Assembly (NCBI GenBank): GCA_030411725.1
Contig: MU839857.1
Coordinates: 112,632 to 176,631 of the forward strand
DNA from: Echria macrotheca
Taxonomy: Eukaryota; Ascomycota; Sordariomycetes; Sordariales; Schizotheciaceae
Direction: 5' to 3'
DNA: 64,000 nucleotides
Shown: positions 1-11,595 of the stretch, piece by piece
How the letters are laid out: each line of letters begins with the position of its first letter
How positions within the stretch are numbered: the first letter of the stretch is position 1
The notes under the pieces: generated by a model
The model's database searches: none
What the model saw: only the letters and a program-made list of their open reading frames with translations
Told to the model about the DNA's origin: nothing
Made by a program: the position numbers and the translations under genes

Positions 1-3000
1 TATTGCGCTTTCTCCGACTGTCTGGGTGGCGCTATCTCGGCATCCCGACTCCCAAATCCGCAGTACAGTAGGGGAAGAGTGGCAGAGACTCTCAACCTCG
101 ATTCTGTCCAGCATGGCAAATTCCCTTCCCGAGGTCTCGCGAGAACACGAAAAGTCGCAACTGAACATCGCCGGCGAAGGAGAGCGCTGGTTTGCGTTGG
201 CATCAGCAATAAAACGACATCTGCAGGAGGCCGGTACTGCAGCTGATCTCTCTTCATTGCAGGATGCCGTCACAAACAGCACCGACAAAATTGTTCAAGA
301 AGCCTTGAGCTTGCTCTCCCGACGGAACTACAAGCCATTCGGTGTAGCTGCTGTCCTCCGGGCGGCGTTCAAGTCACCAGTCCTGCTCGGGAGGAGCGGA
401 CCCGCCTTCGCTACTTCTCTTTTCCCGGTTCACAATGAAACGGATCTCGATCTTCTAGTTGTCTCTCCGTCATTCGCGTATCTTGCCTCCTGTCTTGATC
501 AGCTCACGGACATGATACCGGACCGCTTCGAAGCTATCTGGGTTTCGCTTGTGGACGCCGCCCTGCGTTCCGACCCTGCGATTGCAGTCACGACGCTGAA
601 CCCCCTACTCTCTCTTCCTGCTGCTACGCCATATGCTCGCAGACACGACAAGCTGCAGGGTTTTCTCGCCTCGCACTGGCTGACATGTACAAAAGGGGCA
701 GCAGAGCCATCCTCGTGGGAGCTCTGCAAGTCGAGCCTCGAATTTGAGTCCATCCCGGACTCGACTCTGGGCTCGATTATCATTGATCTCGTCCACCAGC
801 TCGAAACGTCACCACCTACATCAAACTCTGTCTCAACGCTGAGGGCACTCGAGCTCATCACAGAGCGCCGACCTAGCTTGATATCAAACCAACATGACGC
901 ACATGTCGAGCTGATAACGAAACTCCTGGCACTAACAGAGCTAAAAGACACCGATATTGCGGCCAAGGCTGCGACTCTGCAGGCCCATCTCGACCAAAAG
1001 TCCACCGGCGAACGACCATTAGTCACGATCATCCAGCGGAACCTAGAAAGTGCCAGCGTTACCTCTCTCGGGTAAGTAAAAGTTCACTTTCGATAAGCCT
1101 GTTGCTAATATGAGTTAGTTTGGACGTTCTTACTCAACGAGCTGTGGCTGCCTTCAAAGCTGGAAATGCTGCACTAGAAGATCTCTTCCCGAGTTCCAAC
1201 CTTTGGCTGGAACAACTTTCAATGTTTTTCCAGAAGAAACCAAGCAGCTCGCTGGCATTGACGAGCAGTATGGGAGGCGCATATTTCCTGGTCAGGCCAA
1301 CGCCGGCACGCACCTTGCCTAGCCCCCAGAGAGATGGACAAGGCCGCTCCATCCCCGCGCGCATGGCCATATACACCGGCAGTCTCCTCTCATCTGGTAT
1401 CCCGCTCGCCAGTTTACCGGATGAGTTTTATCTTGAGCTTCTTTATCTCATGTCATTGACCGCCGAGCTCGCCTCTGATCAGCTAACGCTGGCCGAGGAC
1501 GGGGGCTTGTGGGACTCGCTGTCAGCGCGGGACGATTCGGTAAATGAAATAGCTGATTTCATAACTCTGAGCCAGACAATCATCAACAAGATCACCTCGA
1601 GCGCCCGTGACTGGAGGGAAAATGGCTTGGCAGGTACCTCGTTGGTCAACCGCTTCATTGACCTTGCACTTCAGCACTCTGGGGAGTTGAGCCCTTTGGC
1701 GCTGTACAGCGCAAAAGTCTTATGCAGCGTTCTTCAGACGCTCACTGAAACCCACGGAACGCCGCCTTCACGGCTTGAAGAGTGGTTTAAAAACAAAGGC
1801 ATCATGAAGGCTAGTACTGAAACCGCCTTTGCCACAGCGGCGTGTTTGGTTGGTTTCGGCGAGGCGCTCGTATCATCGGACTCGGTCAAGACGCTGTGCA
1901 ACCGCCTCATGAGCGAAATGATTGGGGCTTTCCCCGGCCTGGAAAAGACTCTGTACTCCGTCGTCATTCAGAATATCTGCTTCTCCGTCTATGAGGCGGG
2001 ACAAATACCGGTCGACATCCGGAGGCAGACGCTTGCTCTCAAGCAGATGACATCCTGGACAGACACACCTGGTGAAGTGAGCAGCGGTCTAGCCACCGAA
2101 ATTTGCAAGGGTATTACGCGAATTCTTCCCAGTGTCCGGGGTGTTTACGGGCCATACTGGGAGCAAGCGCTCGAGTACTGCATCTTGCTGTGGACAGAGA
2201 AGGCAAAGGAAGACGCGCCGGCCGATAGGTTACCGTACATCCACGCGTCCCTTAAACTGGTCGCCGCTCTTCAAGAAGCCGAGGACTCTAGTGAGGATCT
2301 TGAGGATGCCTTGAAGCAGTACTCCGAGAAGATCACACTGGGTTTGGTAGAGCTCCTCAAACTCCCCCCTGATCTCACACAGCCAGGGCAGATCGTGTCA
2401 TCTTTCCTCGGCAGGATGGTCAGCAAATCGCCAGTCCAGCACATCAGTAACCTGGCGGACATATATGGATTAGTCGCTTCGGATTCAAGGGAAATCCAGA
2501 CAGCTGCTTTTGGAATTCTCCACCGTACTCTCCCGGCAGCCCAGGAAAAGCTCGCGGTAGATGTCCTGCTAGATAACAAAGGTAGGTTATCAGCAGTGGA
2601 ACTGGGCATCGTCCGCTGACATGTTGCAGTTGCGTCCCTACCGGCTGAGCTGCTATCCCTCCTCCTTGATGCCCCTACATTGGAAGCGTACCCCGAAGAA
2701 GTGCTTGTCACGTTTCCCGCCACGATACGCTGTTACCTGCTCGCCTGGCACCTCATCTTTGACTGCTTCGGCACGGCTTCCCTCAAACTCCAGAGTGATT
2801 ATGCTGAATCTCTGAAGAAACACAACGCAGTTGGGCCGTTCTTGAAATTTCTGTTTGATGTTCTCGGGCTATCCGCCGGCCAGGAGCTCAGGTTAGACAA
2901 GGAGAACTTTTCCGACAGCCATATTCGGTCATACGACATTAATCTCGCCAATGACGAGCCCGAAGAGCGGAGCATGAACTGGCTGCTGATTCACTTGCTC

Positions 3001-3699
3001 TTCCTGACACTCAAGTACACACCCGGGCTCTTCCGGACATGGTACCTCGAGTGCGAAGACAAGCCGATCAAGAGATCTCTGGAGCCGTGGCTTACAAAGT
3101 ACTTTTCGCCATTGATCATATCGGACGCACTGGATGAGGTGGCCAAGTGGGTCGACGAACAGGACGCACCCGCTGACGAGCCGGAATTCGCTGTGAAGAT
3201 AAGCCGGGCCGCACGGGAGGTGATCGCCAGCTATGAAGTGGACGACGAGACAGCCTCCATGGTCATCCGCATTCCGGCCGCATTCCCCCTCGATCGGGTT
3301 GACGTTGTGGGTGTTAAGCGGGTTGCGGTCGACGAGAAGAAGTGGCAGGCATGGATGCTGGCCACACAAGGAGTGATCCAATTCGGGGTAGGTGTCTATT
3401 CTACCCATTGTGATTTCAATGCTAATGCAAAGCAGAACGGAGGCATTACAGACGGCCTGTCGACCTTCCGGCGCAACTTCGTGGGTACTATGAAGGGCCA
3501 GGACGAGTGTGCCATCTGCTACTCGATTGTTTCCACGGAGAAGCGATTACCAGATAAAACTTGCGGCACATGCAAGCACTCGTTCCACCGGATTTGCTTG
3601 TACAAGTGGTTCCAGAACAGCGGCAAGAATTCCTGTCCACTCTGCCGGAACCCAATCGACTACATCGGCTCGGACTCCAAGCGAAGAGTAGTGGGTTAG
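1..3699 (+). CDS. LTN1: E3 ubiquitin-protein ligase listerin, C-terminal part (5' truncated by window)
   Basis: Ribosome quality-control ubiquitin ligase: in this family it binds 60S subunits carrying stalled nascent chains and ubiquitinates them. Exons: 1-1071 (open from the window edge), 1119-2581, 2630-3387, 3436-3699, giving about 1184 visible residues of a family usually near 1600-1800, so the N-terminus lies to the left. Most of the protein is helical-repeat sequence without sharp motifs. The identification rests on the C-terminal RING at about 3504-3669, with CAIC, CGTCKHSFH and CPLCRNP giving the C4HC3-like ligand pattern directly before the end, as in listerin. The last intron (3388-3435) is 48 bp and in frame, so it can be read through; its acceptor is an AAGCAG tandem. 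The gene converges on the GT32 gene 130 bp downstream. Family assignment is strong; the last splice choice is less sure. Confidence 0.9.
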
Positions 3700-3831
3700 C
3701 CATATGTCAATGGGTGTGCAGGAAGGGAGCGAGCGAGTCATTCTGGTATTGCAACATGTTATCATTCATGTGTACGGATTATTCAAAGCATATTGAGCTA
3801 CCGGGGGTGCTGATGATGCTACAGCTCGAGT

Positions 3832-4821
3832 TCAAAGCAGCTCTCCCCCTTTCACATTCTTCCAGCTGCCGGCGTAGTGGTGTTTTACCAAAGCTGGCCC
3901 GACGCGATCCAGATCTCCCTCGTCGTAGGTGTTCGATGATGCGGCGAAAGAGTAGCCAGGGAGAATCAGAACATCCCCCACGAGCTTCGGCTCCAACAGC
4001 CCCACAAGACCAGACCTGTCTACTGTCCTTCCTATCGTCCATGCCAGGCTCTTGAAGACACTCCCGGTAAACCTTCTGGGGCCGGTGAAGTCAATGACGT
4101 CGCCAACCATTTCAAGAGTCAGCCCGGCGACGGTAACGTTATGTTCGGCGGTGGCACCGTGGATCGCTTCCAGAATATCCTCAACAACCACCCAAAGATG
4201 GGGCAGGCGCGGGACGGCCATGAAGGTCCAGCTGGCAAACTGGCGCATAAAGTTGTGACCCCAGCCGACATCAAACTCCCACCCCACTACGAGACCGGCG
4301 AAGGGCTTGTACCGCGGCCCAACCCAGTCGTCGATAGGCGGGCCCTCGCACGATACGTCGAGGTCGGACCAGACGCCGCCTTCGCGGTACAGCAGCAGGT
4401 ACCGGAACAGGTCGGCTTTCAGGATGGGCACCGTCAGCGCGCGGTATGTCTCGACGAGATCGGGGCGCATGGCAAAGTTCCTCGCGACGAAGGCGTCGGC
4501 CGTGTCATCGTCGAAGAAGTGGGGTTTGTAGGCCGTGTTGTTCTGGATGCAGCTGTCGGTCCATCGCTTCGCGTCGTTGCTCAGTCCCTTGGGACCCAGC
4601 TTGTACCAGATCTTGCGGGGGATGCGTTTTGGGAGCGGCGGATGGCTGTGGTGACGATGTTCGCCGTGGTGATGGTGGTGAGGTTTTTGCCTTGCGTAGT
4701 GGCCGGCGCCCCTCCAGTCGTCCAGGTCCCACAAATGCAGGCACAAAAAGAGGAAAATAAAGATTGTAATGGCAGCGGAGATGCCTGGGATCCGCGCCCC
4801 CAGACGATGAGGAAAAACCAT
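3832..4821 (-). CDS. GT32 (OCH1-like) alpha-mannosyltransferase, Golgi type II membrane protein
   Basis: Single-exon glycosyltransferase of family 32, which uses GDP-mannose (or another sugar nucleotide) to extend N-glycans or sphingolipids in the Golgi. From the chosen ATG at 4821 it has 329 residues: a short cytoplasmic tail, one signal anchor at about residues 12-30, a His-rich stem (HHHHHGEHRHH), then the catalytic domain. KIWYKLGP, the LKADLFRYLLLYREGG block and the metal-binding WSDLDV (D153 and D155) are the family's diagnostic segments. The frame stays open upstream to an ATG at 4881. I prefer 4821 because it puts the hydrophobic anchor close to the N-terminus. Which sugar and acceptor are used (OCH1, SUR1/CSG or HOC1 type) cannot be told from sequence alone. 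Confidence 0.85.
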   Translation of the reverse strand: MVFPHRLGARIPGISAAITIFIFLFLCLHLWDLDDWRGAGHYARQKPHHHHHGEHRHHSHPPLPKRIPRKIWYKLGPKGLSNDAKRWTDSCIQNNTAYKPHFFDDDTADAFVARNFAMRPDLVETYRALTVPILKADLFRYLLLYREGGVWSDLDVSCEGPPIDDWVGPRYKPFAGLVVGWEFDVGWGHNFMRQFASWTFMAVPRLPHLWVVVEDILEAIHGATAEHNVTVAGLTLEMVGDVIDFTGPRRFTGSVFKSLAWTIGRTVDRSGLVGLLEPKLVGDVLILPGYSFAASSNTYDEGDLDRVGPALVKHHYAGSWKNVKGGELL

Positions 4822-5954
4822 TATCGACGATGCAAAGAGAGGACGGGCTCTGGAGGGGAGCCAGAGACCACTGACGAGCACGACCTAGACGCAAAAGCCA
4901 TGATCGATGAAGAAAGGGAGAAAAGCGCGGACTGGGTTGGAGAATCGTGTCCCGAGGAGAAAGGCGCAAGGTGCAGGCAGCAAAAAGTGGTCAGATGCAC
5001 GAGGCGTTCAATGCCAAGAAACAGCTTTCCCCGGTCTGGTAGGGCACACTCGCACAGTCGACCCAAACTGTCGGGGCTGCAAAGTGCGAAGTCGCGGTGC
5101 GAGCGGGCAGCGAGCGTGTCACAGGGGCACCAACGGCGTTGGTTCCCGAACTTCTCGTGTGTTATTGCAGCCTTCTCACTGGCTGGACTGCGCTTGGGCG
5201 TCTATTTTCCCGGGGACGGGGCATTCCGTTGCCTGCCCGATCTGACTAAACCCTGTCGACGCAATTTGGAGGCGCTTAATATCCGATCATTTCGGGCAAG
5301 GCTGAGGCGGTCTCGACCAGGTTCTCCTCAAAACGCAAGACACGGGGGCTTGCATCCTTCGATCGACCCCAGGCGGTTATGCACGTGCTGTCCATCGCCA
5401 ACACACCATGAGATCGCCAGAACAGGATCAAACTCCGGAAGGACGAATGCGGGCAGAGCCGCAGAGGTTTCCGAGACGCCGCTCTACTCTAACTATACCT
5501 TCGCGGCACTCAGCACGGGCCGTTGGATCCGCGACTCGAGGCTCGACGGTCGACGCTTAGGGTCTTCAAGCCTGGCCTTGTTTTCTCTCCAATCATGTCG
5601 ATTGCAACCCAAGCAGCGCCGGCTGTTACACGAAGGATCGACACAAGTGCCTCGCAGGTTTTGACAGCGTCTATTCTATTATCCAACAACATAATAGTAT
5701 ATGCCATTGGCTCACGGGACGGAGTTGGGTGGTGTCAACGGGCTGGCCGAGGCGTCTCGCGCGCTTGAAGGCCTATCCGGCGCCGCCTTAGTTATGAACC
5801 AGCATCTCAAGATGTCTTCCCTCTGTGTCTTGACGACCTGTTGAGTTGCACACCAGGATCCTCTTCTCTGCCACCACCCGCGCGCCCGTCGTGCTGATCT
5901 GACATCTACTGTTTAATTCCAGTCCTCTGCGTCCGCGAAAGTAGGTTCTTGAAG
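4822..5954. other. Intergenic region, divergent promoters
   Basis: Between the start of the GT32 gene and the start of the membrane protein at 5955. Open frames here are short or antisense extensions and lack splice-compatible continuation or recognisable domains. It presumably holds both promoters. I saw no RNA gene or repeat. Confidence 0.5.
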
Positions 5955-6873
5955 ATGGGGTCCTCAACTTTCAACTTCACTTTCCTCAACCCGCTAGACT
6001 TCGGGACACTCCTAGATTTCAGCCAGAATCCCGTGTACGAGATCGGCTCTATAGTGCCGGTTCAGTGGAACGGACCCGATCTCTCCAGGCCAATATCGGT
6101 TGAACTTCACCAGGTAGACCTGGTGACCGGCTTTTTTAAGGCGCCGGTAGAATTCATCGCCCGTATGCCCAAACCGTCTTTGTCGTACTGCAGGCCGGCT
6201 AACGCGTTCTTCAACAACAGAAAACGTAGTCAACATCTCATCGACCCGCTGGACCGTGTCAACGCAGATGCCGCTCTTCTCCTCCAACGTGTTCATCCTT
6301 GGGATATACCAGGTGTACCAGAAGGATATTCCGAAATTCCTACCCAGCCATTACTTCAACATCACCGAGAAGCAGGCGCCGTCTGCCGTTGTCACGACCG
6401 TTGTACGCACCGTTCCCGTCGAATCTTCACGGGCCGAAGCGGGCACAGCACCTTCGGGCGGTCTATCGAGCGCGGCCGGCATAGGTCTGGGCATCGGGGC
6501 CACGCTGCTGGTTCTCCTGCTGGCAGCAGGCGGCTATTTTCTCTTTCGCCGGCGGAGGAGAGAGCGGACGGGAGTAAGCGGTAGCAGCGTCCCTTTTGCT
6601 TTCGGGGCGGCCCCCACTCCGGGTACGGGTCCGGTCGAGGGTCAGCGAGCGCCGCCCGAAACGCAACAGGTGTTTAGATACGGGAGCAGCAGCGATGGTA
6701 TGCACAACAAAATCCCCGAGCTGGATGATCCGCGGGCTGGCGGGATCAGGGACTGGAGATATTACTCGCCGCCGCCGCCTCCGAAGCCGTTGTGCGAGGT
6801 GGACGGGAATGATCCGGGGAAGAGGGCGCCGTATGAGATGCCGGCGTCGCCGATGAATTACCAGTCGAGGTGA
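5955..6873 (+). CDS. Single-pass membrane protein, fungal, function unknown
   Basis: Two exons, 5955-6162 and 6221-6873; the 58 bp intron starts GTATGC and has a GGCTAAC branch site before AACAG. It encodes 286 residues. Without the splice the N- and C-terminal halves lie in different frames. The N-terminal ~150 residues look extracellular, with a PVQWNGP segment and an NVVNISSTRWTVSTQ segment that resemble the beta-sandwich ectodomains of many fungal cell-surface proteins. A linker rich in Ser/Ala follows, then a transmembrane helix (SSAAGIGLGIGATLLVLL...), a stop-transfer cluster FRRRRRER, and a Pro-rich cytoplasmic tail (PPPPPPKP). No cleaved signal peptide is obvious, which is odd for a type I topology. 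Possible role in wall sensing or signalling is inference from architecture only. Confidence 0.7.
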
Positions 6874-7750
6874 TTACTGCCCAGTATGAATACAAGAGTC
6901 CCGAGAAAGGGGCCCTCAAAATCGCGGGTGTGTCGAGGAATTGGGACGAGAACGATCATGAAGTGCAACATGTATGTATAACCCATTGAAAGCTGTAATC
7001 AAGACAAGTTGGAATTTCGGCGACGCATTTTGGCATTTAAGGAATTACCTAGATCCTAATTGAAGACAAAGTATTCTGCATGCCAGGAACGTGGTAAAAG
7101 ACGCAGTTCTTACTATCCAGCCCACGAAGATTGCTTTTGGGCATATAGCCTTCCCTGGCAGTGAATAGTTCCAAAAAGGGGGCAAAAAGGGAGAACCTGG
7201 AACCCCTGATACCATTGGCGACGTTACAGCACTAAAACTACTTGAGGCATGTTGATATTCCCCTCCGGATATAAGAATGGACGCAAACGGCGGAAAAGAG
7301 AGGGCAGAAGGCGGAAACCCATGCAAAGACGTTCTTTGTCCTGCAAGTCATGTCAGATGAAAGCGGCGACCTTGCTCGCTCTTTTCAGCGCATCAGACAA
7401 AAGCTTCGAGTAATCATCAAGATGACACCGCCCCCGCCGCGCCCGCCCATCCGTCTGTTTCATCAGCAGACGGGCTACTGCTGCTGAGGTGATGGGCGCC
7501 CCTCCCCGACGATTCTTTGGTTGGAAGCTATGTAGTTGTTGGGAGCTTGCGCAAGCAGTTGGCTTCTCTTTGCGTCATGGAGGGGAGCTGACAACAAAGA
7601 GATGCGGTATAAGAGACTGGGATGCTTGGCGCGACCTCTGGAAGTTTGCTGATGCTCATTACTTATGAGACGGGTTTCCTCGTCGCTCAGCTTAGATACG
7701 GCAGCAATTTGACCGTAGTCTATATTGAAGATTCTGTATTCGGTCATAAG
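6874..7750. other. Intergenic region
   Basis: Holds the 3' end of the membrane-protein gene and the promoter of the cupredoxin gene. An open frame running into 7751 from 7622 starts earlier but would put extra, unlike sequence before a clear signal peptide, so I treat it as 5' leader. Nothing else seen. Confidence 0.5.
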
Positions 7751-8484
7751 ATGCTCACCAGCCTCATCACCCTGGCCGTGCTGGCCCTCCAAGCCGGCGC
7801 GACCACGATCCCGATCGCCGTCGGCCGGTTCGGCCTCACCTTCAGCCCGAACACGGTCCAGGTCGCGCAGGGCGACGTGCTCGAGTTCCGCTTCTGGGCC
7901 AAGAACCACAGCGTCGTCCAGGGTACCTGGGACAAGGCCTGCGCGCCCATCGGCGAGCGCGGGTTTTTCTCTGGCTTCTTTCCGACTGCGGCGGGTGCGC
8001 CCAACGTAAGTTTTCTCTCCATACCTACTTTGCGGAGACATTTTGTGTGTCTGAGTATAAACGGTTGCAGGCCAACGTCTTCCGCGTCACGGTCAACGAC
8101 ACTAACCCCATCATCGTCTACTGCGCGCAAAACACGGGCGCGCACTGCAAGAACGGCATGGCCGCCGTGATCAACGCCAACGGAAACAATAATCTCGACA
8201 ACTACCTGACGCTCGCCAAGAACGCGTCCACGGCTGTGGCGCCGCCGAGTGTGTTTGGCGGGACGGTCGCGCAGTTGCCCGTGTCGGCGTCGGCGGGGAC
8301 CGAGACGGCGACGACGACGACCAGCACGAGCACGAGTACCGCTGCTGCGAGCACGACGGGGACCGGGACGAGCTCGACCAGCGGGTCGTCGGCTAGCCCT
8401 AGCAATACGAATGCTGCGGCGCCGTTTGCGGGATCGTTGGCTGGGCTGGCGGCTGCGGGGGCTGCGGCTGTGTTTTTGATTTGA
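7751..8484 (+). CDS. Secreted, GPI-anchored cupredoxin (extracellular serine-rich protein type)
   Basis: Exons 7751-8005 and 8071-8484 (65 bp GTAAGT intron, phase 0) encode 222 residues. Residues 1-18 are a signal peptide ending in QAGA. A single plastocyanin-like domain follows, with the type-1 copper ligand set in the expected order: H53 (KNHSV), C103 (VYCAQN), H110 (GAHCKNG) and M115. After the domain comes a Ser/Thr-rich tail (about residues 155-200, TTTTSTSTST) and a hydrophobic C-terminus (GSLAGLAAAGAAAVFLI), typical of a GPI signal. The ATG at 7751 was chosen because it begins the signal peptide. In fungi such proteins are cell-surface copper proteins of mostly unknown role. The intron splits the copper domain between the first and the remaining ligands. 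Confidence 0.85.
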
Positions 8485-9574
8485 TCGTACCCAGAGTGGT
8501 GTCCGAGAAAATAAGGGGTACGGTATCCGGGGTGGGCTGGGTTGGGTGGAAGAAAACGTGGAAAAGCGAGTCATGGTGTGGACAAGCTTTCATGGTTCGG
8601 GTGGTGACTTCGGTCGAATCTCCACGAGTTTTTTTTAGATTTTTTGCTGCGTGTTGGTGTAACAAGGTGTTCCTCGGCTGGCAATCCCGGATTTGCCATC
8701 ATGCCTTTGTTTTACCCCCTATGTCATGACATCTTTTAATACGAGTTACTCATGCCCTTGTCGAACTGTGCTCAGTTTCCCTGTTCACTCCCGAGTGAGT
8801 ACGCATTTGGCTCTCGAACTCGTCTCTCGTCAAACCTGTCGGCGATTTCCGGACGTGGCGCTGCGATGCCGGAGCAAGTTCGGAGTGGCGACGGCAGGGG
8901 TGCTGACCACATCGGAGAACATATTTATTGCCGAAATTTCAACATGTCGACCGAGTTGAAGACGTGAACAACCACATCCAAGCAGGCTATCAAAAGTGTC
9001 AAGAATTGCAAAAGCAGTGTTAAATAAACATGTAGCATAGGGCTAACGGAAAAACATTTGAAGGCCAAGTCCGATTTCCCGGACGGGAATGACCTGATTG
9101 ACCGTCCAAATGCAGGCACTTGCATGGCATTCCCGTACCCCACTCGCCAGTTTTCCAGTTACCCCGCGCTTTGATCGAATTGCATGCAGTGCCGCGGCAT
9201 TGGAACGGAACCGACATTCTTTTTTGGTCTGCGTGACGGCGGTCCCATCTGACGTGACGTCTCTTTTCCCCAAAAACGCCTCAGCAGGACAGCCCTCGAC
9301 ACCGTCATTCCTAGCAACTCCCCACGATCCTAAAACTCAAGGTCCATCCTTGTGTCTCCCGTCTACGTTTTATTATCTAGCGAACACCCCGACCTACTTC
9401 TTGACGCCGCGCCGTCCCATGTGATCGGAGACAGGTTACGCCCCCGATCCCGCTCGATCTCGCCGACCTCGATTCTTCCTCCGGCGGTCACACACGACTA
9501 CAGTCATAATATGTATAATTTTCAGCGAAGAAGCTGTTCCTTATAAAAGTGAAATACTGAACGCGATCGTCGAA
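8485..9574. other. Intergenic region
   Basis: About 1.1 kb between two genes on the same strand, with only short open frames and no recognisable domain. TATAA-like TTATAAAAG lies at about 9540-9548, just upstream of the AFG1 ATG, and may be its core promoter. Confidence 0.5.
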
Positions 9575-11337
9575 ATGCGCGCTTCCCGACTCCTCGGCCC
9601 GGCGAGAGGCGCCCTCTCCACCCACCCGGCGAGACGGGGCCAGACGGTTCCCGGCCTTGCACGACGACGCTCAATATGTACCGCTTGCAGACAGGCACGA
9701 AACACTCAGCGCATCGCAACGCCTTTGAGCGCGAGAACGACGTGTCGACCAAGTCCGCGCATTGTTCTGCCGGCGACCTACGTTGGGGGCCAGAGGAGGA
9801 AAGCCTCGGTGGCTTCTGCGACGATAGAAAATGGTAGGACACACAAAGAGTCTGAATAACAGTACCGGCTCACCGGTAGTCAGTGAACACCGAAGATATC
9901 GGGCCCATACAAGAGTACGACCGCCGCGTCGACCTTGGCTTGATCCGGAATGACGAACACCAAAGGGGTAAGCAGTGTCACGCGACCACGTTTTCGTCCA
10001 CCCTCTCGTACTGACAAAGGCGTCGCACAGGCATCATCCAGAGCCTGCAGCACTTGCACGAGGAACTACGACACTACAAGGCGCGGCCTGTCGTGCACCC
10101 AACCCTCGAGTCGCTGAAACCGTCCAAGAAGTCGATCTTCTCGTGGCTGGGTGGGGGGTCACAGTCGCCGATCCGGGCGATCCCGTCCGACCTGCCCATG
10201 GGCTTGTATCTCTACGGCGATGTCGGGAGCGGCAAAACGATGCTGATGGATTTGTTTTATGACACGCTGCCCTCGGCCGTGCGATCCAAGACGCGCATCC
10301 ACTTCCACAACTTCATGCAGGACGTCCACCGCCGGCTGCACAAGATGAAGATGCAGTACGGCAGCGACGTGGACGCGGTGCCCTTTGTGGCGGCCGAGAT
10401 CGCCGAGCAGGCCAACGTGCTCTGCTTCGACGAGTTCCAGTGCACAGACGTGGCCGACGCCATGATCCTGCGCCGGCTGCTCGAGTCGCTCATGTCGCAC
10501 GGCGTCGTGCTCGTGACGACATCGAACCGGCATCCGGACGAGCTGTACAAGAACGGCATCCAGCGGGAATCCTTCATCCCGGCCATTCAGCTGCTCAAGC
10601 GCCGCCTGCACGTCATCAACCTCGATTCGACGACGGATTACCGCAAGATTCCCCGCCCGCCATCCGGCGTTTATCACTCTCCGCTCGACGCCCACGCCGC
10701 CTCGCACGCCGAGAAGTGGTTCCGCTTCCTCGGCGACCCGGAGGAGCCCGAGCCGCACCCCGAAGTCCAGCGTGTCTGGGGCCGCGAGATCATCGTCCCG
10801 CGCGTCAGCGGACGGTGCGCGTGGTTCACGTTCGATGAGCTGATCGGCCGCCCGACCAGCGCGGCCGACTACCTCGAGCTTATGCGCTCGTACGACGCGT
10901 TTGTGGTGAGCGAAGTGCCGGGGATGACGTTTCGGCAGCGCGACTTAGCGCGACGGTTCATCACCTTCATCGACGCCGTATACGAGTCGCACGCGAAGCT
11001 GGTTCTCACCACGGCCGTGCCACTGCAGGAGCTGTTCGTCTCGCGGAAGGAGATTCAGGAGTCGCTCATGAAGGGCGGCGAGAGCGAACGGTCGGTCGAG
11101 GATGTGATGGGCCATATGATGGATGATCTGGAGCACAACGTCGAGCAGCTGTCCAAGTCGAATCTATTTACCGGAGACGAGGAGGCGTTTGCTTTTGCGC
11201 GCGCGCTGTCGCGTCTCAGCGAGATGGGCAGCAAGGAGTGGGTTGAGAGGGGTATGGGTCTCGAGAGCCAGGGCGGCAAGCAGGAGAGGGACAACTGGGC
11301 CAAGGTCAGGAGCAGGCAGATGGAAGACAGCATGTGA
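9575..11337 (+). CDS. AFG1: AFG1/LACE1-family mitochondrial AAA-type ATPase
   Basis: Exons 9575-9833, 9884-9967 and 10031-11337 join in phase to give 549 residues. The first ~80 residues are Arg/Ser/Ala-rich and nearly free of acidic residues, a mitochondrial presequence. The middle exon encodes the family's GPIQEYDRRV block and reads into HQRGIIQSLQHLHEEL. Walker A is GDVGSGKT (about 177-184), Walker B is NVLCFDEFQCTD (about 243-254), and TSNRHPDELYKNG follows as sensor 1. The family promotes turnover of mitochondrially encoded and misassembled inner-membrane proteins. Length suits the family (about 500). Start: first ATG of the presequence frame. It converges on the DUF1295 gene downstream. 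High confidence in family. Confidence 0.93.
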
Positions 11338-11595
11338 ACTTGGGGCGGCTGTGTCGGGTTCGTATATACCCTGCTTTTTCTTCTTCGTGACGCAAAGCAT
11401 GAGCGTTTTATCACTGGGAGTTGTAGCGGATGGCGGTGCCGGCATTACTCATGGTCGGAATTGCATATTCAGCACAGCATTGGATTAGACATGGATGGCA
11501 TACGTTGGGTTGTATTTAGGAGTACCGCATCGTTGGATAGGGTTCGAGGCTAATTTTAAGCATTCCCAAAATTACTGATGAATCAAGAGTGCTTC

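Noticed and set aside
4141..5664. 507-codon plus-strand open frame
   Set aside because: Its first part is exactly antisense to the GT32 gene and the rest has no domain; the frame is a GC-rich shadow.
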